A stretch of 46,940 bases of DNA from JAWSUT01 sp033549345 (GCA_033549345.1 JAWSUT010000026.1:1-46940); one strand, 5' to 3'. Positions 7,101 through 16,379 are shown, counted from the first letter of the stretch. Made by a program: numbers and translations. The notes: a model not told the origin generated them from the letters alone.

Positions 7101-10100
7101 ATGAATATCTTTTTGCAAAGCCTGGCAAACGTCTGCCAAACCCATAAAATACGCGAGAAGCTCCTCGTCTGCGAATCCCTTGCCACCGGCCATCAGCTCA
7201 GCGAGAGCCTGGCCCGTTTGGGCGTGCCCTGGCTCAACCTGCGTCCCGTCACCTCTTTTGAACTGGCGACAGAAACAGCGGCACCCGCGCTGCGCAAACA
7301 AAAAACCATCGTTCCTTCTTCAGGGCAGCTTCTGTTCCTCTTAGAAGAAATTCTCCGTGAGATGGAGGGGAGGGGAGAGCTGTACTACTTTGCCGGCCTG
7401 CAGAAAACCGGCGCCCTCACCCGGGTACTCTATCCTGCTATCTCGGAGCTGCGCCTGGCAAGCATCACCGCAGCCGGCCTCGACCCGGCATCCTTTGTCG
7501 ACCCGCAAAAGGGCCGGGAGATGCAAGGTGTTCTGGCTGCCTGGGAAGAGAAGCTGCAAAGCCGCAACTGGGCCGACCCGGCCGCCGTCTTTGCCACCGC
7601 CATTGCGTCACTGCCCCAGTCGGGGAGCGCGGCACTCTATCTTTTACCCGCCGACCTGGATCCGGCACCCCTTTGCCTGGTATTCCTCGAAAAACTGACC
7701 GCCAACCAGCGTGTGATTTTACCGCAGGACCCGATTTACAACCTTGAGTATCCCGCCAGACTGCCCTTTGATTGTGAACAGCCCCCGGGAGAGAGCCCCC
7801 TTTCCTGGCTCTACAACCCCCAGGAAGCACCCAAACCTTTGGATCTGGAAATCAGCCGCGCCTACGGTGCGGGCAATGAAATACGCGGCATCCTGCGTCG
7901 CCTGAAAAAAGAAGCCATCCCCTTAGACCAGGCCATGGTCTGCCATACAAACAGCAACACATACATTCCGCTGATCTTTACCCTGGCCAGTCGCCTGGAC
8001 ATTCCGGTGACCTTTGCCGAAGGCATCCCTCTGGCCTTTACCAGGCCCGGCCGTTTTATCCTGCAGCTTCTGAGCTGGATGGAGGAGAAGTATGCCTCAG
8101 CCATTCTCTACCGCCTGTTGATCAGCGGGGATATGAAACTGCCCCTGGCCGGAATCATGGCCAGGCTGCTGCGCGAAGCCGGTATCGGCTGGGGCCGCAG
8201 CCGCTATATTCCGCGCACAGAGGCACTGCGGGAAAGCTTTACTCTCAAAGCAGTCGCCGCCCGCAAAGAGGATAACGAGGCCTACGCCTGCTACCTTGGG
8301 GAACAGGCTGCGCAGGTCGATGCCCTAAAAGAACTTCTCACAACGATACTTGGTGCCGTTCCTGAACCGGACGAAGACGGCAATCTGGAATTCCCCCGGC
8401 TCTGCACCGGCATCAGCGATATCACTACAACGTTTGCCCGCATCAGCGGCGATACAGATGTCGCTACGCTTTCCGCCATCCAGGAAACACTCCGGGAAGC
8501 GGCAAACGCCTACGACGATACACTCTCTGAAAAAGAGGCGCTGCGGCGCATCCGTCAGGCCCTGGAATCTGTCCGGGCCGGCGCCTCGCCGCCCAAACCC
8601 GGTCATCTGCATATCACCGGCTTAAACCAGGCCGACGCCACCCACCGGCCGCTCACTTTCTTTGTCGGTCTTGACGCCGGCAGCTTTCCCGGTGCCGGCC
8701 TGCAGGATCCGGTCCTGTTGGATGGGGAGCGGGAACAAATCAGTGCTGCCCTGCCCCTGCAATCACTGCAGCCGGCAAAACGGCTCCACCGCCTGGCAGC
8801 CATACTGGCCTCCCGCCGCGGCCGCCTGGTCCTCAGTTTTCCATCCTACGACACGGTGGATGGGAGGCCGTCCTCACCGGCGGCCATCCTGCTGCAGGCT
8901 TACCGCCTGCAAAGCGGCAGCCCCGCCGCCGATTACTCCGCCATGCTTGATGCGCTGCCCGAACCGGTAGGTTTTCTGCCGCCCGAGCCCAAAGAGGCTC
9001 TCTCCCCGGATGAATGGTGGCTCGCCGCCGCCCTGCAGAACCGTTATGCCCATGGCCCGGAGACGGTCAATGCCTGCTTCCCGGACCTTGCCGCCGGCCT
9101 GTGGGCCGAAATAACCCGTCAGGCCCCCGACTTTACTCCCTTTGACGGCAGAGTAGATGCCGACCCGGAGCTGGATCCCCGCGGCAAAATCCTAAAGCTG
9201 TCGGCCACCCAGTTTGAATACCTGGCCAACTGCCCCTTTGCCTATTACCTGCGCTACGTCCTGCGCATTCAGCCCCCCGATGAAGCCGAATACGACCCCG
9301 GAGTCTGGCTGGACCCGCTCACCCGGGGCTCCCTGCTCCATGATATCTACTGCCTGTATCTGCGTGAAATCCATCATCCCGAAACCCCCCAGCCTCCCGA
9401 TAAAAACCGCCTTCTGCAGATTGCAGAAGAGCTCATCGCCCAAACCAAAGAAGTCCTGCCGCCGCCCAGCGAAATCGTCTTCGAACATGAACGCGATGAA
9501 CTCCTCCGCGGCCTGGATGTGTTCTGGCGCGTGGAGGAAGACGCCACCACTGTACCCGCCTTCTTTGAAGTCCCCTTTGGCTTTGGCAAGGAGGCGGTGG
9601 AGGAGGCAGGCCTTGGCCTCCCGGAGCCGGTTACAGTCACTCTGCCCGACGGCACACAGATTCAGATTCGCGGCCGGATTGACCGCATCGACCACGGCAG
9701 TGGCCCGGGATTCTACCAGGTCTGGGATTACAAAACCGGCAAACCCTACGGTTACGAAGAGCGCCAGCTCTTTAAACAGGGCCGCCAGGTCCAGCATGCT
9801 CTCTATGCCGTGGCCGCCGAGGCTATCCTCAAAGAAATCGACCCGGAAGCCAAAATAGAGGCCTCCGGCTATCTGTTCCCCACAGATAAAGGAGAGGGGC
9901 AGCGCTTCGGCCGCCTGCAGGGCAACCGCCACAAGCTGCTGGAACTGCTCGCCCGCGGCCTGGATATCGTGGCCGCCGGCACCTTCTGTGCCACAGACGA
10001 AGACGGCAGGTGCACCTTCTGCGACTACCGGATTGTCTGCCGCTTTCCCGAAGCCAGCAAACGCGCCAAAGAAAAATCAGAGCATCCCGACCTGGATGCC

Positions 10101-10127
10101 TGGAGGAGGCTGCAGGATTATGAATAA
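7101..10127 (+). CDS. addB: AddB-type subunit of helicase-nuclease (PD-(D/E)XK with Fe-S cluster)
   Basis: 1008 residues. The C-terminal nuclease domain shows GRIDRID then DYKTGK (Asp876, Lys878), the RecB-family catalytic motif. Four cysteines, Cys711 (ANCPF) and Cys971-x2-Cys974-x5-Cys980 (CTFCDYRIVC), match the 4Fe-4S 'staple' of AddB. With AddA it would process double-strand DNA ends for recombination. The N-terminus lacks a Walker A motif (it has CESLATGHQLSES where GxxxxGKT is expected), and the first ~600 residues are divergent, with only helicase-like traces. The start follows AAAGGAGGCGGCT. The gene overlaps addA by 8 bp and follows the shared palindromic operator at 7030-7045. Confidence 0.85.
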   Translation: MNIFLQSLANVCQTHKIREKLLVCESLATGHQLSESLARLGVPWLNLRPVTSFELATETAAPALRKQKTIVPSSGQLLFLLEEILREMEGRGELYYFAGLQKTGALTRVLYPAISELRLASITAAGLDPASFVDPQKGREMQGVLAAWEEKLQSRNWADPAAVFATAIASLPQSGSAALYLLPADLDPAPLCLVFLEKLTANQRVILPQDPIYNLEYPARLPFDCEQPPGESPLSWLYNPQEAPKPLDLEISRAYGAGNEIRGILRRLKKEAIPLDQAMVCHTNSNTYIPLIFTLASRLDIPVTFAEGIPLAFTRPGRFILQLLSWMEEKYASAILYRLLISGDMKLPLAGIMARLLREAGIGWGRSRYIPRTEALRESFTLKAVAARKEDNEAYACYLGEQAAQVDALKELLTTILGAVPEPDEDGNLEFPRLCTGISDITTTFARISGDTDVATLSAIQETLREAANAYDDTLSEKEALRRIRQALESVRAGASPPKPGHLHITGLNQADATHRPLTFFVGLDAGSFPGAGLQDPVLLDGEREQISAALPLQSLQPAKRLHRLAAILASRRGRLVLSFPSYDTVDGRPSSPAAILLQAYRLQSGSPAADYSAMLDALPEPVGFLPPEPKEALSPDEWWLAAALQNRYAHGPETVNACFPDLAAGLWAEITRQAPDFTPFDGRVDADPELDPRGKILKLSATQFEYLANCPFAYYLRYVLRIQPPDEAEYDPGVWLDPLTRGSLLHDIYCLYLREIHHPETPQPPDKNRLLQIAEELIAQTKEVLPPPSEIVFEHERDELLRGLDVFWRVEEDATTVPAFFEVPFGFGKEAVEEAGLGLPEPVTVTLPDGTQIQIRGRIDRIDHGSGPGFYQVWDYKTGKPYGYEERQLFKQGRQVQHALYAVAAEAILKEIDPEAKIEASGYLFPTDKGEGQRFGRLQGNRHKLLELLARGLDIVAAGTFCATDEDGRCTFCDYRIVCRFPEASKRAKEKSEHPDLDAWRRLQDYE

Positions 10128-13100
10128 GGTACCCCTTCATGATGAGCAGGCCCGTGAAGCGATCCGCACCCGCCTGGATAAAACCTTTCTGGTGGAAGCA
10201 GGCGCCGGCTCCGGCAAAACCACAAGCCTTGTCGGGCGTATGACCGCCCTGATCGCCTCGGGCAGTTGCCGCATGGAAAACCTGGCCGCCGTCACGTTCA
10301 CACGCAAAGCCGCAGGCGAACTGCGTGAACGCTTCCAGGAAAAACTCGAAAAGGCTTACCAAACCGAAACAGATTCCGCTAAAAAAGAGCGCCTCCTAGA
10401 GGGTCTCTCTAAACTGGACCGCGCCTTTATCGGGACAATCCACAGCTTCTGCTCCCGCCTGCTGCGGGAACGTCCGGTGGAGGCAGGCATGTCCCCGGAC
10501 TTTACAGAAATTGAAGGCCTCGAAGAACAGCTCCTGGCGCAGGCCGCCTGGGAGGAATACCTCCTGGAAGTGCGTTTCCTGCATCCGCACCTTCTGGAAA
10601 AGATCCGCGCCATTGATGTCACACCCCAGGATTTAAAGTCCGCCTACCTGGACTTAATCCTCTACCCCGATGTGGAACTAAACGCACCCCCGGCACCCTA
10701 TCCCGACCTGGCTCCCGTCCGCAAAGAGATAAAATCCCTGCTCTCCCTGGCCGAAGTTTCTCTGCAAAAAGACACACCTGACGGCGGCTGGGACAAACTG
10801 CAGCTCTTATTGCGCCAGATGATGCGCTGGCAGCGCATCTTTGATCTAAACGAAGACAGAAACATCATCCGCCTGCTGGGCAACCTGGATAAATCCGCCA
10901 AACCCACACAAAAAAAGTGGCTGGACAAAAACACAGCCAAAACCATGGAAGCCTATTTCAATACCTTCCGCGACACCATTGTTAAACCCACTCTGCAAAC
11001 ATGGTATGAATACCGCTATCCGCACCTGCTGGAATTTCTGCTCCCCGCCGTAAACCATTTTCAAACCGTTCGCCGCCGGGAAAACAAGGTCAACTTCCAG
11101 GATCTTTTGATGCGTTCAGCCGCCCTGTTAAAAGAAAACAGCGAAGTCCGCGCCTACTTCCAAGAGCGCTTCACCCACATCCTAATCGACGAATTCCAGG
11201 ATACCGACCCCATCCAGGCCGAGATCATGATGTTTCTTACCGGCTCTGACCTGGGCGAAACAGACTGGACGAGGCTTGGGCCAAAACCCGGTGCACTCTT
11301 TGTGGTGGGCGACCCCAAACAGTCCATCTACCGTTTCCGCCGCGCCGACATCGACACCTACAACCGGGTCAAAGAGCAAATCAAAGCCTCCGGCGGTAAA
11401 GTCCTGCATCTTACCGCCAATTTCCGCTCCCTCTCAGACATCATTGACTGGGTCAACCCCGCCTTTGACAAACTCCTTTCCCGGTCCACAGCACCCTACC
11501 AGGCCGAAGCGGTGACCATGCAGCCCGTCCGCAGGCTCAACCCCTCCGACACCGGCGGCCTCCTTAAAATTGAGCTGCCCCCGGTGAACCGTCACAAACA
11601 GGAAACCATCGTGATGGAAGATGCCGTCCGCATCGCTTCCTGGATTCGCACATCCATCGACGGCGGTCTCACCCTCACCCGCATCCCGGAGGAAGCAGCA
11701 GCCGGCATCTCACCCACACCAACCCCGGGCGACTTTATGATCCTTGTCCGCTACAAAAGCTACATGGCCCATTACGCCCGCGCGTTAGAGGAGTACAACA
11801 TCCCGTTTTCCCTCTCCGGCGGCAGCGATATCGCTGCATCCCGGGAACTGCGTGAACTCCATATTCTCCTGTCGGCCCTGGCCGACCCGGACAACCCGGT
11901 TCCCCTGGTCTCCGCCCTGCGCGGGCTCTTCTTTGGCATCAGTGACCAGGACCTCTACCGTTTTAAAAAAGCAGACGGCCGCTTTTCCATGCTTGCCTCC
12001 ATACCGGAAGAAGCAGACCAGCGCTTTAAAGAAGCCTGGCAGAAACTTGGACAGTACCGCAACTGGATCCGCACATTACCTCCCAGCGCCGCGCTGGAGA
12101 ACATCACAGCCGACCTTGGCCTGGTCTCGTACTGCCTCTCCGGCAGCATGGGCAAAGGCCGCGCCGGCTACATCATCCAGCTGATTGAACTGATCCGCAG
12201 CCGTGAACAAAACGGCCGGACCACCTTTACAGAGACCGTGGACTTCATAGCCGAACTTTTGGAAGCGGGCATGGAAGATGAACTCGACGTCACAGCCGGC
12301 ACCGCACCCGGTGTCCGTATCATGAACCTGCACAAAGCCAAAGGGCTGGAAGCCCCGGTGGTCATCCTGGCCAACCCCGGTAAAAACGTCGACCGCGAAC
12401 CAAGCCTTCATGTCTCCCGCACAGCCGGCAGACCCAAGGCTTACCTGGAGATCCAGAAAAAATCGGGCTACCGTCCCGAAACCATCGCCCTGCCCCAAAA
12501 CTGGGCCTCCCACCAACAGGAAGAAGCCCGCTACCAGCAGGCAGAAGAAACCCGCCTGCTCTATGTAGCGGCCACACGCGCCAAAAACATCCTCCTGGTC
12601 AGCACCTACCCCGCCAAAACAGACCAGAGCCCCTGGCACGCCCTGGAGGATTTTTTGGCAGGGACAAAAACCCTGGATATTGCCGAACTGCCTCTTCCCG
12701 AAACAGCAGAACCACCAACTCCCATCACCCCGGATCTCCTCCGGGAAACAACAGCCCAAATACACCAGGACATGGCCCGGATAACCCAACCCACCTACAC
12801 CCGCGCAACCGTCACCAAACGCAGCAAACAGACAGACGCACCCTCCCGCGAACACACCGGCCGCGGCATGACCTGGGGCAATGTTATCCACCATGCCCTG
12901 GAAGCTCTGGTCAGATATAAAGAAAACATCGACCTGCACACACTCATTCCCGAACTCCTCCGCAGAGAAGGACGTCCGGAAACCGAAAAAGAAGAAGTGC
13001 TGGCATGTCTTCATACCATCACAGAAAGCCCGTTCTGGCAGCGTGTCCGCCGGGCCAAAGAAAAACACCCCGAAGTCACCTTCGGCATCCGGGACGGCGA

Positions 13101-13329
13101 CACGTATCTGACCGGGACCATCGATTTAGCCTTCCGGGAAGCAGACGGCTGGACCCTCATTGACTACAAAACAGACACCGTCCGCGATGAAGCCCACCTG
13201 CAGGAGCTGGTTCGCTACTACGAACCCCAAATCAGAGAGTACGCCGGGAAGTGGCAGGAGATGACAGGAGAGAGGGTGCACACAACCGGCCTCTATTTTG
13301 TCGGCTGTAATACCTTGCACGAACTTTAG
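10120..13329 (+). CDS. addA: AddA helicase-nuclease subunit
   Basis: 1069 residues. UvrD/Rep-type superfamily 1 helicase motifs appear in order: Walker A AGAGSGKT (27-34), TFTRKAAGELRERF, Walker B LIDEFQDTDP (Asp357, Glu358), VGDPKQSIYRFRRAD, LTANFRS, MNLHKAKGLEAPVV and LLYVAATRAKN. The C-terminal RecB-type nuclease has GNVIHHALE, then GTIDLAF and LIDYKTDT (Asp1015, Lys1017). Helicase plus nuclease in one chain, beside an AddB, is the AddAB arrangement of Firmicutes. The ATG at 10120 sits 10 nt after AGGAGG and overlaps the addB stop; upstream in-frame starts lie wholly inside addB. Confidence 0.93.
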   Translation: MNKVPLHDEQAREAIRTRLDKTFLVEAGAGSGKTTSLVGRMTALIASGSCRMENLAAVTFTRKAAGELRERFQEKLEKAYQTETDSAKKERLLEGLSKLDRAFIGTIHSFCSRLLRERPVEAGMSPDFTEIEGLEEQLLAQAAWEEYLLEVRFLHPHLLEKIRAIDVTPQDLKSAYLDLILYPDVELNAPPAPYPDLAPVRKEIKSLLSLAEVSLQKDTPDGGWDKLQLLLRQMMRWQRIFDLNEDRNIIRLLGNLDKSAKPTQKKWLDKNTAKTMEAYFNTFRDTIVKPTLQTWYEYRYPHLLEFLLPAVNHFQTVRRRENKVNFQDLLMRSAALLKENSEVRAYFQERFTHILIDEFQDTDPIQAEIMMFLTGSDLGETDWTRLGPKPGALFVVGDPKQSIYRFRRADIDTYNRVKEQIKASGGKVLHLTANFRSLSDIIDWVNPAFDKLLSRSTAPYQAEAVTMQPVRRLNPSDTGGLLKIELPPVNRHKQETIVMEDAVRIASWIRTSIDGGLTLTRIPEEAAAGISPTPTPGDFMILVRYKSYMAHYARALEEYNIPFSLSGGSDIAASRELRELHILLSALADPDNPVPLVSALRGLFFGISDQDLYRFKKADGRFSMLASIPEEADQRFKEAWQKLGQYRNWIRTLPPSAALENITADLGLVSYCLSGSMGKGRAGYIIQLIELIRSREQNGRTTFTETVDFIAELLEAGMEDELDVTAGTAPGVRIMNLHKAKGLEAPVVILANPGKNVDREPSLHVSRTAGRPKAYLEIQKKSGYRPETIALPQNWASHQQEEARYQQAEETRLLYVAATRAKNILLVSTYPAKTDQSPWHALEDFLAGTKTLDIAELPLPETAEPPTPITPDLLRETTAQIHQDMARITQPTYTRATVTKRSKQTDAPSREHTGRGMTWGNVIHHALEALVRYKENIDLHTLIPELLRREGRPETEKEEVLACLHTITESPFWQRVRRAKEKHPEVTFGIRDGDTYLTGTIDLAFREADGWTLIDYKTDTVRDEAHLQELVRYYEPQIREYAGKWQEMTGERVHTTGLYFVGCNTLHEL

Positions 13330-13373
13330 CTTTGTGTCATTAAAATGAAATATAATGACAAGAAGAGATTAAA

Positions 13374-13529
13374 TTGGTTGCAGAAGGAGAAGAAAGAATA
13401 TGTCCGCTATGTGGGCAAGACAATAACTGCCAGCACGGAGAAGGAAGTTGCTGGTGTCAAGATTTTAAGATTCCTCAGTATATATTGGATATGGTTCCTA
13501 AACCCCCTGAGAAATCAGGGGTTTTTTAA
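13374..13529 (+). CDS. Cysteine-rich CWC family small protein (TTG start)
   Basis: A 51-residue frame from a TTG at 13374 reads ERICPLCGQDNNC, HGEGSCWC, DFKIPQ. That is the signature of the Cys_rich_CWC family (CPxCGxxNxC...CWC), probably metal-binding and of unknown function. Five cysteines are at residues 10, 13, 19, 26 and 28. The family's usual C-terminal CxCxxC tail is absent: the frame ends in PKPPEKSGVF, with the last ten codons running through the terminator hairpin at 13503-13527. The start is uncertain, since AAGAAGAG precedes the TTG weakly and the better AAGGAG lies in front of an ATG that is out of frame by one base. A truncated or slightly shifted gene is possible. Confidence 0.6.
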   Translation: MVAEGEERICPLCGQDNNCQHGEGSCWCQDFKIPQYILDMVPKPPEKSGVF

Positions 13530-13530
13530 A
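13503..13530 (+). terminator. Intrinsic terminator overlapping the CWC gene end
   Basis: CCCCCTGA, GAAA loop, TCAGGGG followed by TTTTTT. A tetraloop hairpin that ends transcription before folE. Its stem is also the last coding part of the CWC frame. Confidence 0.85.
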
Positions 13531-13654
13531 TAGGTTTTAGAGTGTACGGATTCTGGATAAATGGAGCATTGCCGGAAATAATTAATCACCTCCCAAAGCA
13601 GGGATTGAGGGGAAAAAAGGCGAAATAGTGAGAAAAATTGACTTGGGAGGCACT

Positions 13655-14224
13655 ATGATCGACCAGGATAAACTTCAGACAGCCGTCCGCATGATCTTGG
13701 AAGCCATCGGGGAAGACCCGGACCGTGAGGGACTCAAAGACACACCAAAGCGGGTGGCGAAAATGTATGCAGAAGTGTTCTCCGGCCTGCACAGCGACCC
13801 GTGTGAGCATTTGGAAACCTGTTTCTTTGAAGAGAAGCATGACGAAATGGTGCTAATAAAAGATATTAGCGTTTATTCTATGTGTGAACATCACCTGCTG
13901 CCTTTTTACGGCAAAGCCCATGTGGCCTATATTCCCAACCCGGAGAAAATCACTGGCCTAAGCAAACTGGCCCGTGTGGTGGAAACACTCTCCCGCCGTC
14001 CGCAGCTGCAGGAGCGGCTGACCACCCAAATTGCCGATACCATCATGAATACACTCAATGCCAAAGGCGTAGTGGTAGTCATTGAAGCTGAACATCTCTG
14101 TATGACCATCCGCGGCGTGAAAAAGCCCGGCTCCACCACCATCACCTCGGCCGTGCGCGGCATTTTCCGTACCAATAATGTCACCCGGGCCGAAGCGTTC
14201 TCCCTCTTAAAGGGAAGCAGTTAA
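13655..14224 (+). CDS. folE: GTP cyclohydrolase I
   Basis: 189 residues, the usual length of type I GTP cyclohydrolase. It converts GTP to 7,8-dihydroneopterin triphosphate, the first step of folate synthesis. Zinc ligands Cys77 and His80 (SMCEHHLLPFYG) and Cys149 (AEHLCMTIRG) are present, as are the GLSKLARVV and RPQLQERLT helices. The ATG at 13655 follows GGGAGGCACT; an in-frame GTG at 13628 lacks a site. First gene of a tightly packed run of eight; the next begins directly after its stop. Confidence 0.97.
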   Translation: MIDQDKLQTAVRMILEAIGEDPDREGLKDTPKRVAKMYAEVFSGLHSDPCEHLETCFFEEKHDEMVLIKDISVYSMCEHHLLPFYGKAHVAYIPNPEKITGLSKLARVVETLSRRPQLQERLTTQIADTIMNTLNAKGVVVVIEAEHLCMTIRGVKKPGSTTITSAVRGIFRTNNVTRAEAFSLLKGSS

Positions 14225-14713
14225 ATGGAGAGGGTCCATAACATTACCGCCGACCCGGACTACAGGCGGTATCTTTCTTATACTGAAAAACATGAAATAA
14301 ACAGGCCCTACTGCCGCCACGACTTTGCGCACCTTTTATCTGTGGCCCGAATTGCCTGGATTCTTACCTTGGAGCGGAAACTTGCTATTTCCCGCCCTGT
14401 GGTGTATGCCGCCGCCCTGCTGCATGACATTGCCCGCTTTGCCCAGTATGAAGACAAAGCCGTGGACCATGCCAAAGCCGGCGCAGAGCTGGCAGAGCCG
14501 CTGCTTGTAAAACACGGCTTTACCCAAAGTGAGATCAGCGCAATTAAAAACGCCATTTGCACCCACCGCCTGCCGCCGCAAGACATAACAGACCCATTTG
14601 GCGCAGTGCTGGCCGAAGCTGATGACCTCTCCCGGGAATGCTTTGCCTGCAACGCGCAGAGCGGCTGTTATAAATTTGACCGGATGGCAACCGCCAGGGG
14701 TATCCGGTACTGA
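14225..14713 (+). CDS. HD-domain phosphohydrolase in the folate operon
   Basis: 162 residues with HD-superfamily metal ligands: His32 (RHDFAH), His67-Asp68 (LLHDIARF), a later His114 (CTHR) and Asp132/133 (EADDLSR). HD proteins are metal-dependent phosphohydrolases. Its place between folE and folP, with no spacing on the left and 13 bp on the right, points to a role in pterin synthesis. No Nudix-type (NudB/FolQ) gene is present in this operon, so removal of phosphate from dihydroneopterin triphosphate is a reasonable guess; activity on other nucleotides is equally possible from sequence alone. Its end overlaps an apparent upstream extension of folP, which is not real coding sequence. Confidence 0.8.
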   Translation: MERVHNITADPDYRRYLSYTEKHEINRPYCRHDFAHLLSVARIAWILTLERKLAISRPVVYAAALLHDIARFAQYEDKAVDHAKAGAELAEPLLVKHGFTQSEISAIKNAICTHRLPPQDITDPFGAVLAEADDLSRECFACNAQSGCYKFDRMATARGIRY

Positions 14714-14726
14714 TGATGGAGGATCT

Positions 14727-15560
14727 ATGCAAAACAAGCTGACACTAAAAGGGAGAACCTACAATCTGGAGCACAACACCCTGATTATGGGGATATTAAA
14801 TGTCACGCCCGACTCGTTTTCAGACGGCGGGCATTTCTATGATACAGGCAAAGCAATCGAGCACGCACTGCGTATGGCCGCAGAGGGTGCCCACATTATT
14901 GACATCGGCGGGGAATCGACCCGCCCCGGCCATCAGTCGGTTTGTGCTGCAGAAGAAGCTGCCCGTGTTATTCCGGTGGTGCGCGCTGTATGCGCCGCAA
15001 CGGAAATTCCCGTTTCCATCGACACCTACAAAGCCCCCGTTGCCAGAGAAGCACTGGCGGCCGGTGCCGCTATGCTCAACGATGTCTGGGGCGGCCAAAA
15101 AGACAAAGACATGCTTACACTGGCAGCAGAGGCCAATGTGCCCATTTGCCTGATGCACAACCGGGACGAGGCACTCTACGATGACCTTATGGCTGAAATC
15201 AAGGAGGATCTCTTAGAGAGTGCAGCCATGGCGCAGGATTTTGGCGTCCGCAAAGAAAACATTATTCTGGATCCGGGCATCGGCTTTGGCAAGACACCGG
15301 CCCATAATTTAGTGGTGCTGCAGCGTCTCGAAGAACTTACAGCGCTAGGATACCCGCTTCTTTTGGGCACTTCCCGCAAGTCGGTTATCGGCAAAGTCCT
15401 GGACCTGCCGGTGGAAGAGCGGGTGGAGGGGACGGCCGCCACGGTAGCCTATGGAATCACCAGGGGCTCTGCCATTGTGCGCGTTCACGATGTCCAACAC
15501 ATGAGCCGTGTGGCCCGCATGACAGATGCCATGCTGCGGGGAGGTTTTTACTATGGATAA
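14727..15560 (+). CDS. folP: Dihydropteroate synthase
   Basis: 277 residues. It condenses p-aminobenzoate with dihydropterin pyrophosphate, the sulfonamide-sensitive step. Signatures: MGILNVTPDSFSDGG (21-35), DIGGESTRPG, a VSIDTYK strand, ILDPGIGFGKT and the GTSRKS loop that binds substrate. The ATG at 14727 follows GGAGGATCT. The longer in-frame version would run through the HD gene and is rejected. Overlaps folB by 8 bp. Confidence 0.97.
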   Translation: MQNKLTLKGRTYNLEHNTLIMGILNVTPDSFSDGGHFYDTGKAIEHALRMAAEGAHIIDIGGESTRPGHQSVCAAEEAARVIPVVRAVCAATEIPVSIDTYKAPVAREALAAGAAMLNDVWGGQKDKDMLTLAAEANVPICLMHNRDEALYDDLMAEIKEDLLESAAMAQDFGVRKENIILDPGIGFGKTPAHNLVVLQRLEELTALGYPLLLGTSRKSVIGKVLDLPVEERVEGTAATVAYGITRGSAIVRVHDVQHMSRVARMTDAMLRGGFYYG

Positions 15561-15915
15561 AATCATTCTGAAAAATATGCTTTTCTTTGGCTACCACGGC
15601 GTTTTGCCGGAGGAAAACCGCCTCGGCCAGCGCTTTGCCGTGAGCCTTGTGCTGGGCACAAACACAAAAGAAGCGGCGCAAACCGATGATCTGACCAAAT
15701 CCATTAACTATGCCGAAATCTTTACAGCAGTACAAGCCATCATTGAAGGCGAACCGGCCAAGCTTCTGGAGACCCTGGCAGAGCGCATCGCCGGGAAGGT
15801 ATTGTCCATGGGCGCCCATTCTGCCCGTGTCACCGTTAAAAAACTTCATCCGCCCATTTCCGGACAGATGGACTTTGCAGCAGTGGAAATTGAGAGGAGC
15901 CGGCAGCATGGCTAG
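15553..15915 (+). CDS. folB: Dihydroneopterin aldolase
   Basis: 120 residues, standard length. It cleaves dihydroneopterin to 6-hydroxymethyl-dihydropterin and glycolaldehyde. Family pattern: KIILKNMLFFGYHGVLPEE at the N-terminus with the substrate-binding Tyr, then SINYAEIF and a C-terminal VTVKKLHPPI with the conserved Lys. The ATG at 15553 follows GGGAGG and overlaps the folP stop; folK begins 8 bp before its stop. Confidence 0.95.
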   Translation: MDKIILKNMLFFGYHGVLPEENRLGQRFAVSLVLGTNTKEAAQTDDLTKSINYAEIFTAVQAIIEGEPAKLLETLAERIAGKVLSMGAHSARVTVKKLHPPISGQMDFAAVEIERSRQHG

Positions 15916-16375
15916 AGCCTTTCTTGGTCTGGGCAGCAACATGGGCGACCGCCAAAAGGAACTGGACTTTGCCATCGGACGGCTGCGGGAACACCCACAG
16001 ATTACCCTCGTGCGCGCAGCCGACTACCTGGAAACCGACCCGGTGGGGTATCTGGACCAGGATAAGTTTCTAAACAGCGCGGCAGAAATTGAAACATCCC
16101 TCTCACCATACCAGCTGCTGGCCGTTTTGCAGAAAATCGAACATGACGCCGGCCGCATCCGCACGATTCGCTGGGGCCCGCGCACTCTGGATATTGATAT
16201 CCTGCTCTATGAGGATCTGGTCTTAGACGACCCGGATTTAACCATTCCCCATCCCCGCATGCGTGAGCGGGAATTTGTTCTTCTGCCTCTCTCTGAGATC
16301 GCGCCGGATGCAGTTGTGCCTCCGGAAAATCTCACCGTGAGCCAATTGTTGCGCCAATACAGACAAAGCAGGTGA
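15908..16375 (+). CDS. folK: HPPK: 6-hydroxymethyl-7,8-dihydropterin pyrophosphokinase
   Basis: 155 residues, the usual single-domain size. It transfers pyrophosphate from ATP to the dihydropterin made by FolB, giving the FolP substrate. Motifs: FLGLGSNMGDR at 5-15, YLDQDKFLNSAAEIET, and the HPPK signature RWGPRTLDIDILLYED with the metal-binding DxD. ATG at 15908 inside the end of folB, with AGGAG upstream. The longer in-frame extension lies wholly in folB. Confidence 0.97.
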   Translation: MARAFLGLGSNMGDRQKELDFAIGRLREHPQITLVRAADYLETDPVGYLDQDKFLNSAAEIETSLSPYQLLAVLQKIEHDAGRIRTIRWGPRTLDIDILLYEDLVLDDPDLTIPHPRMREREFVLLPLSEIAPDAVVPPENLTVSQLLRQYRQSR

Positions 16376-16379
16376 CCCG

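Noticed and set aside
12076..13068. Long antisense ORF of 330 codons within addA
   Set aside because: Shadow of a GC-rich gene; biased composition, no domain, and the plus-strand frame has clear helicase motifs throughout.
13345..13533. 62-codon ORF with ATG in front of folE
   Set aside because: The overlapping frame has the CWC family pattern; this one shows nothing recognisable.
14598..14726. Possible 43-residue N-terminal extension of folP
   Set aside because: It overlaps the HD gene in another frame, and the start at 14727 has GGAGG.
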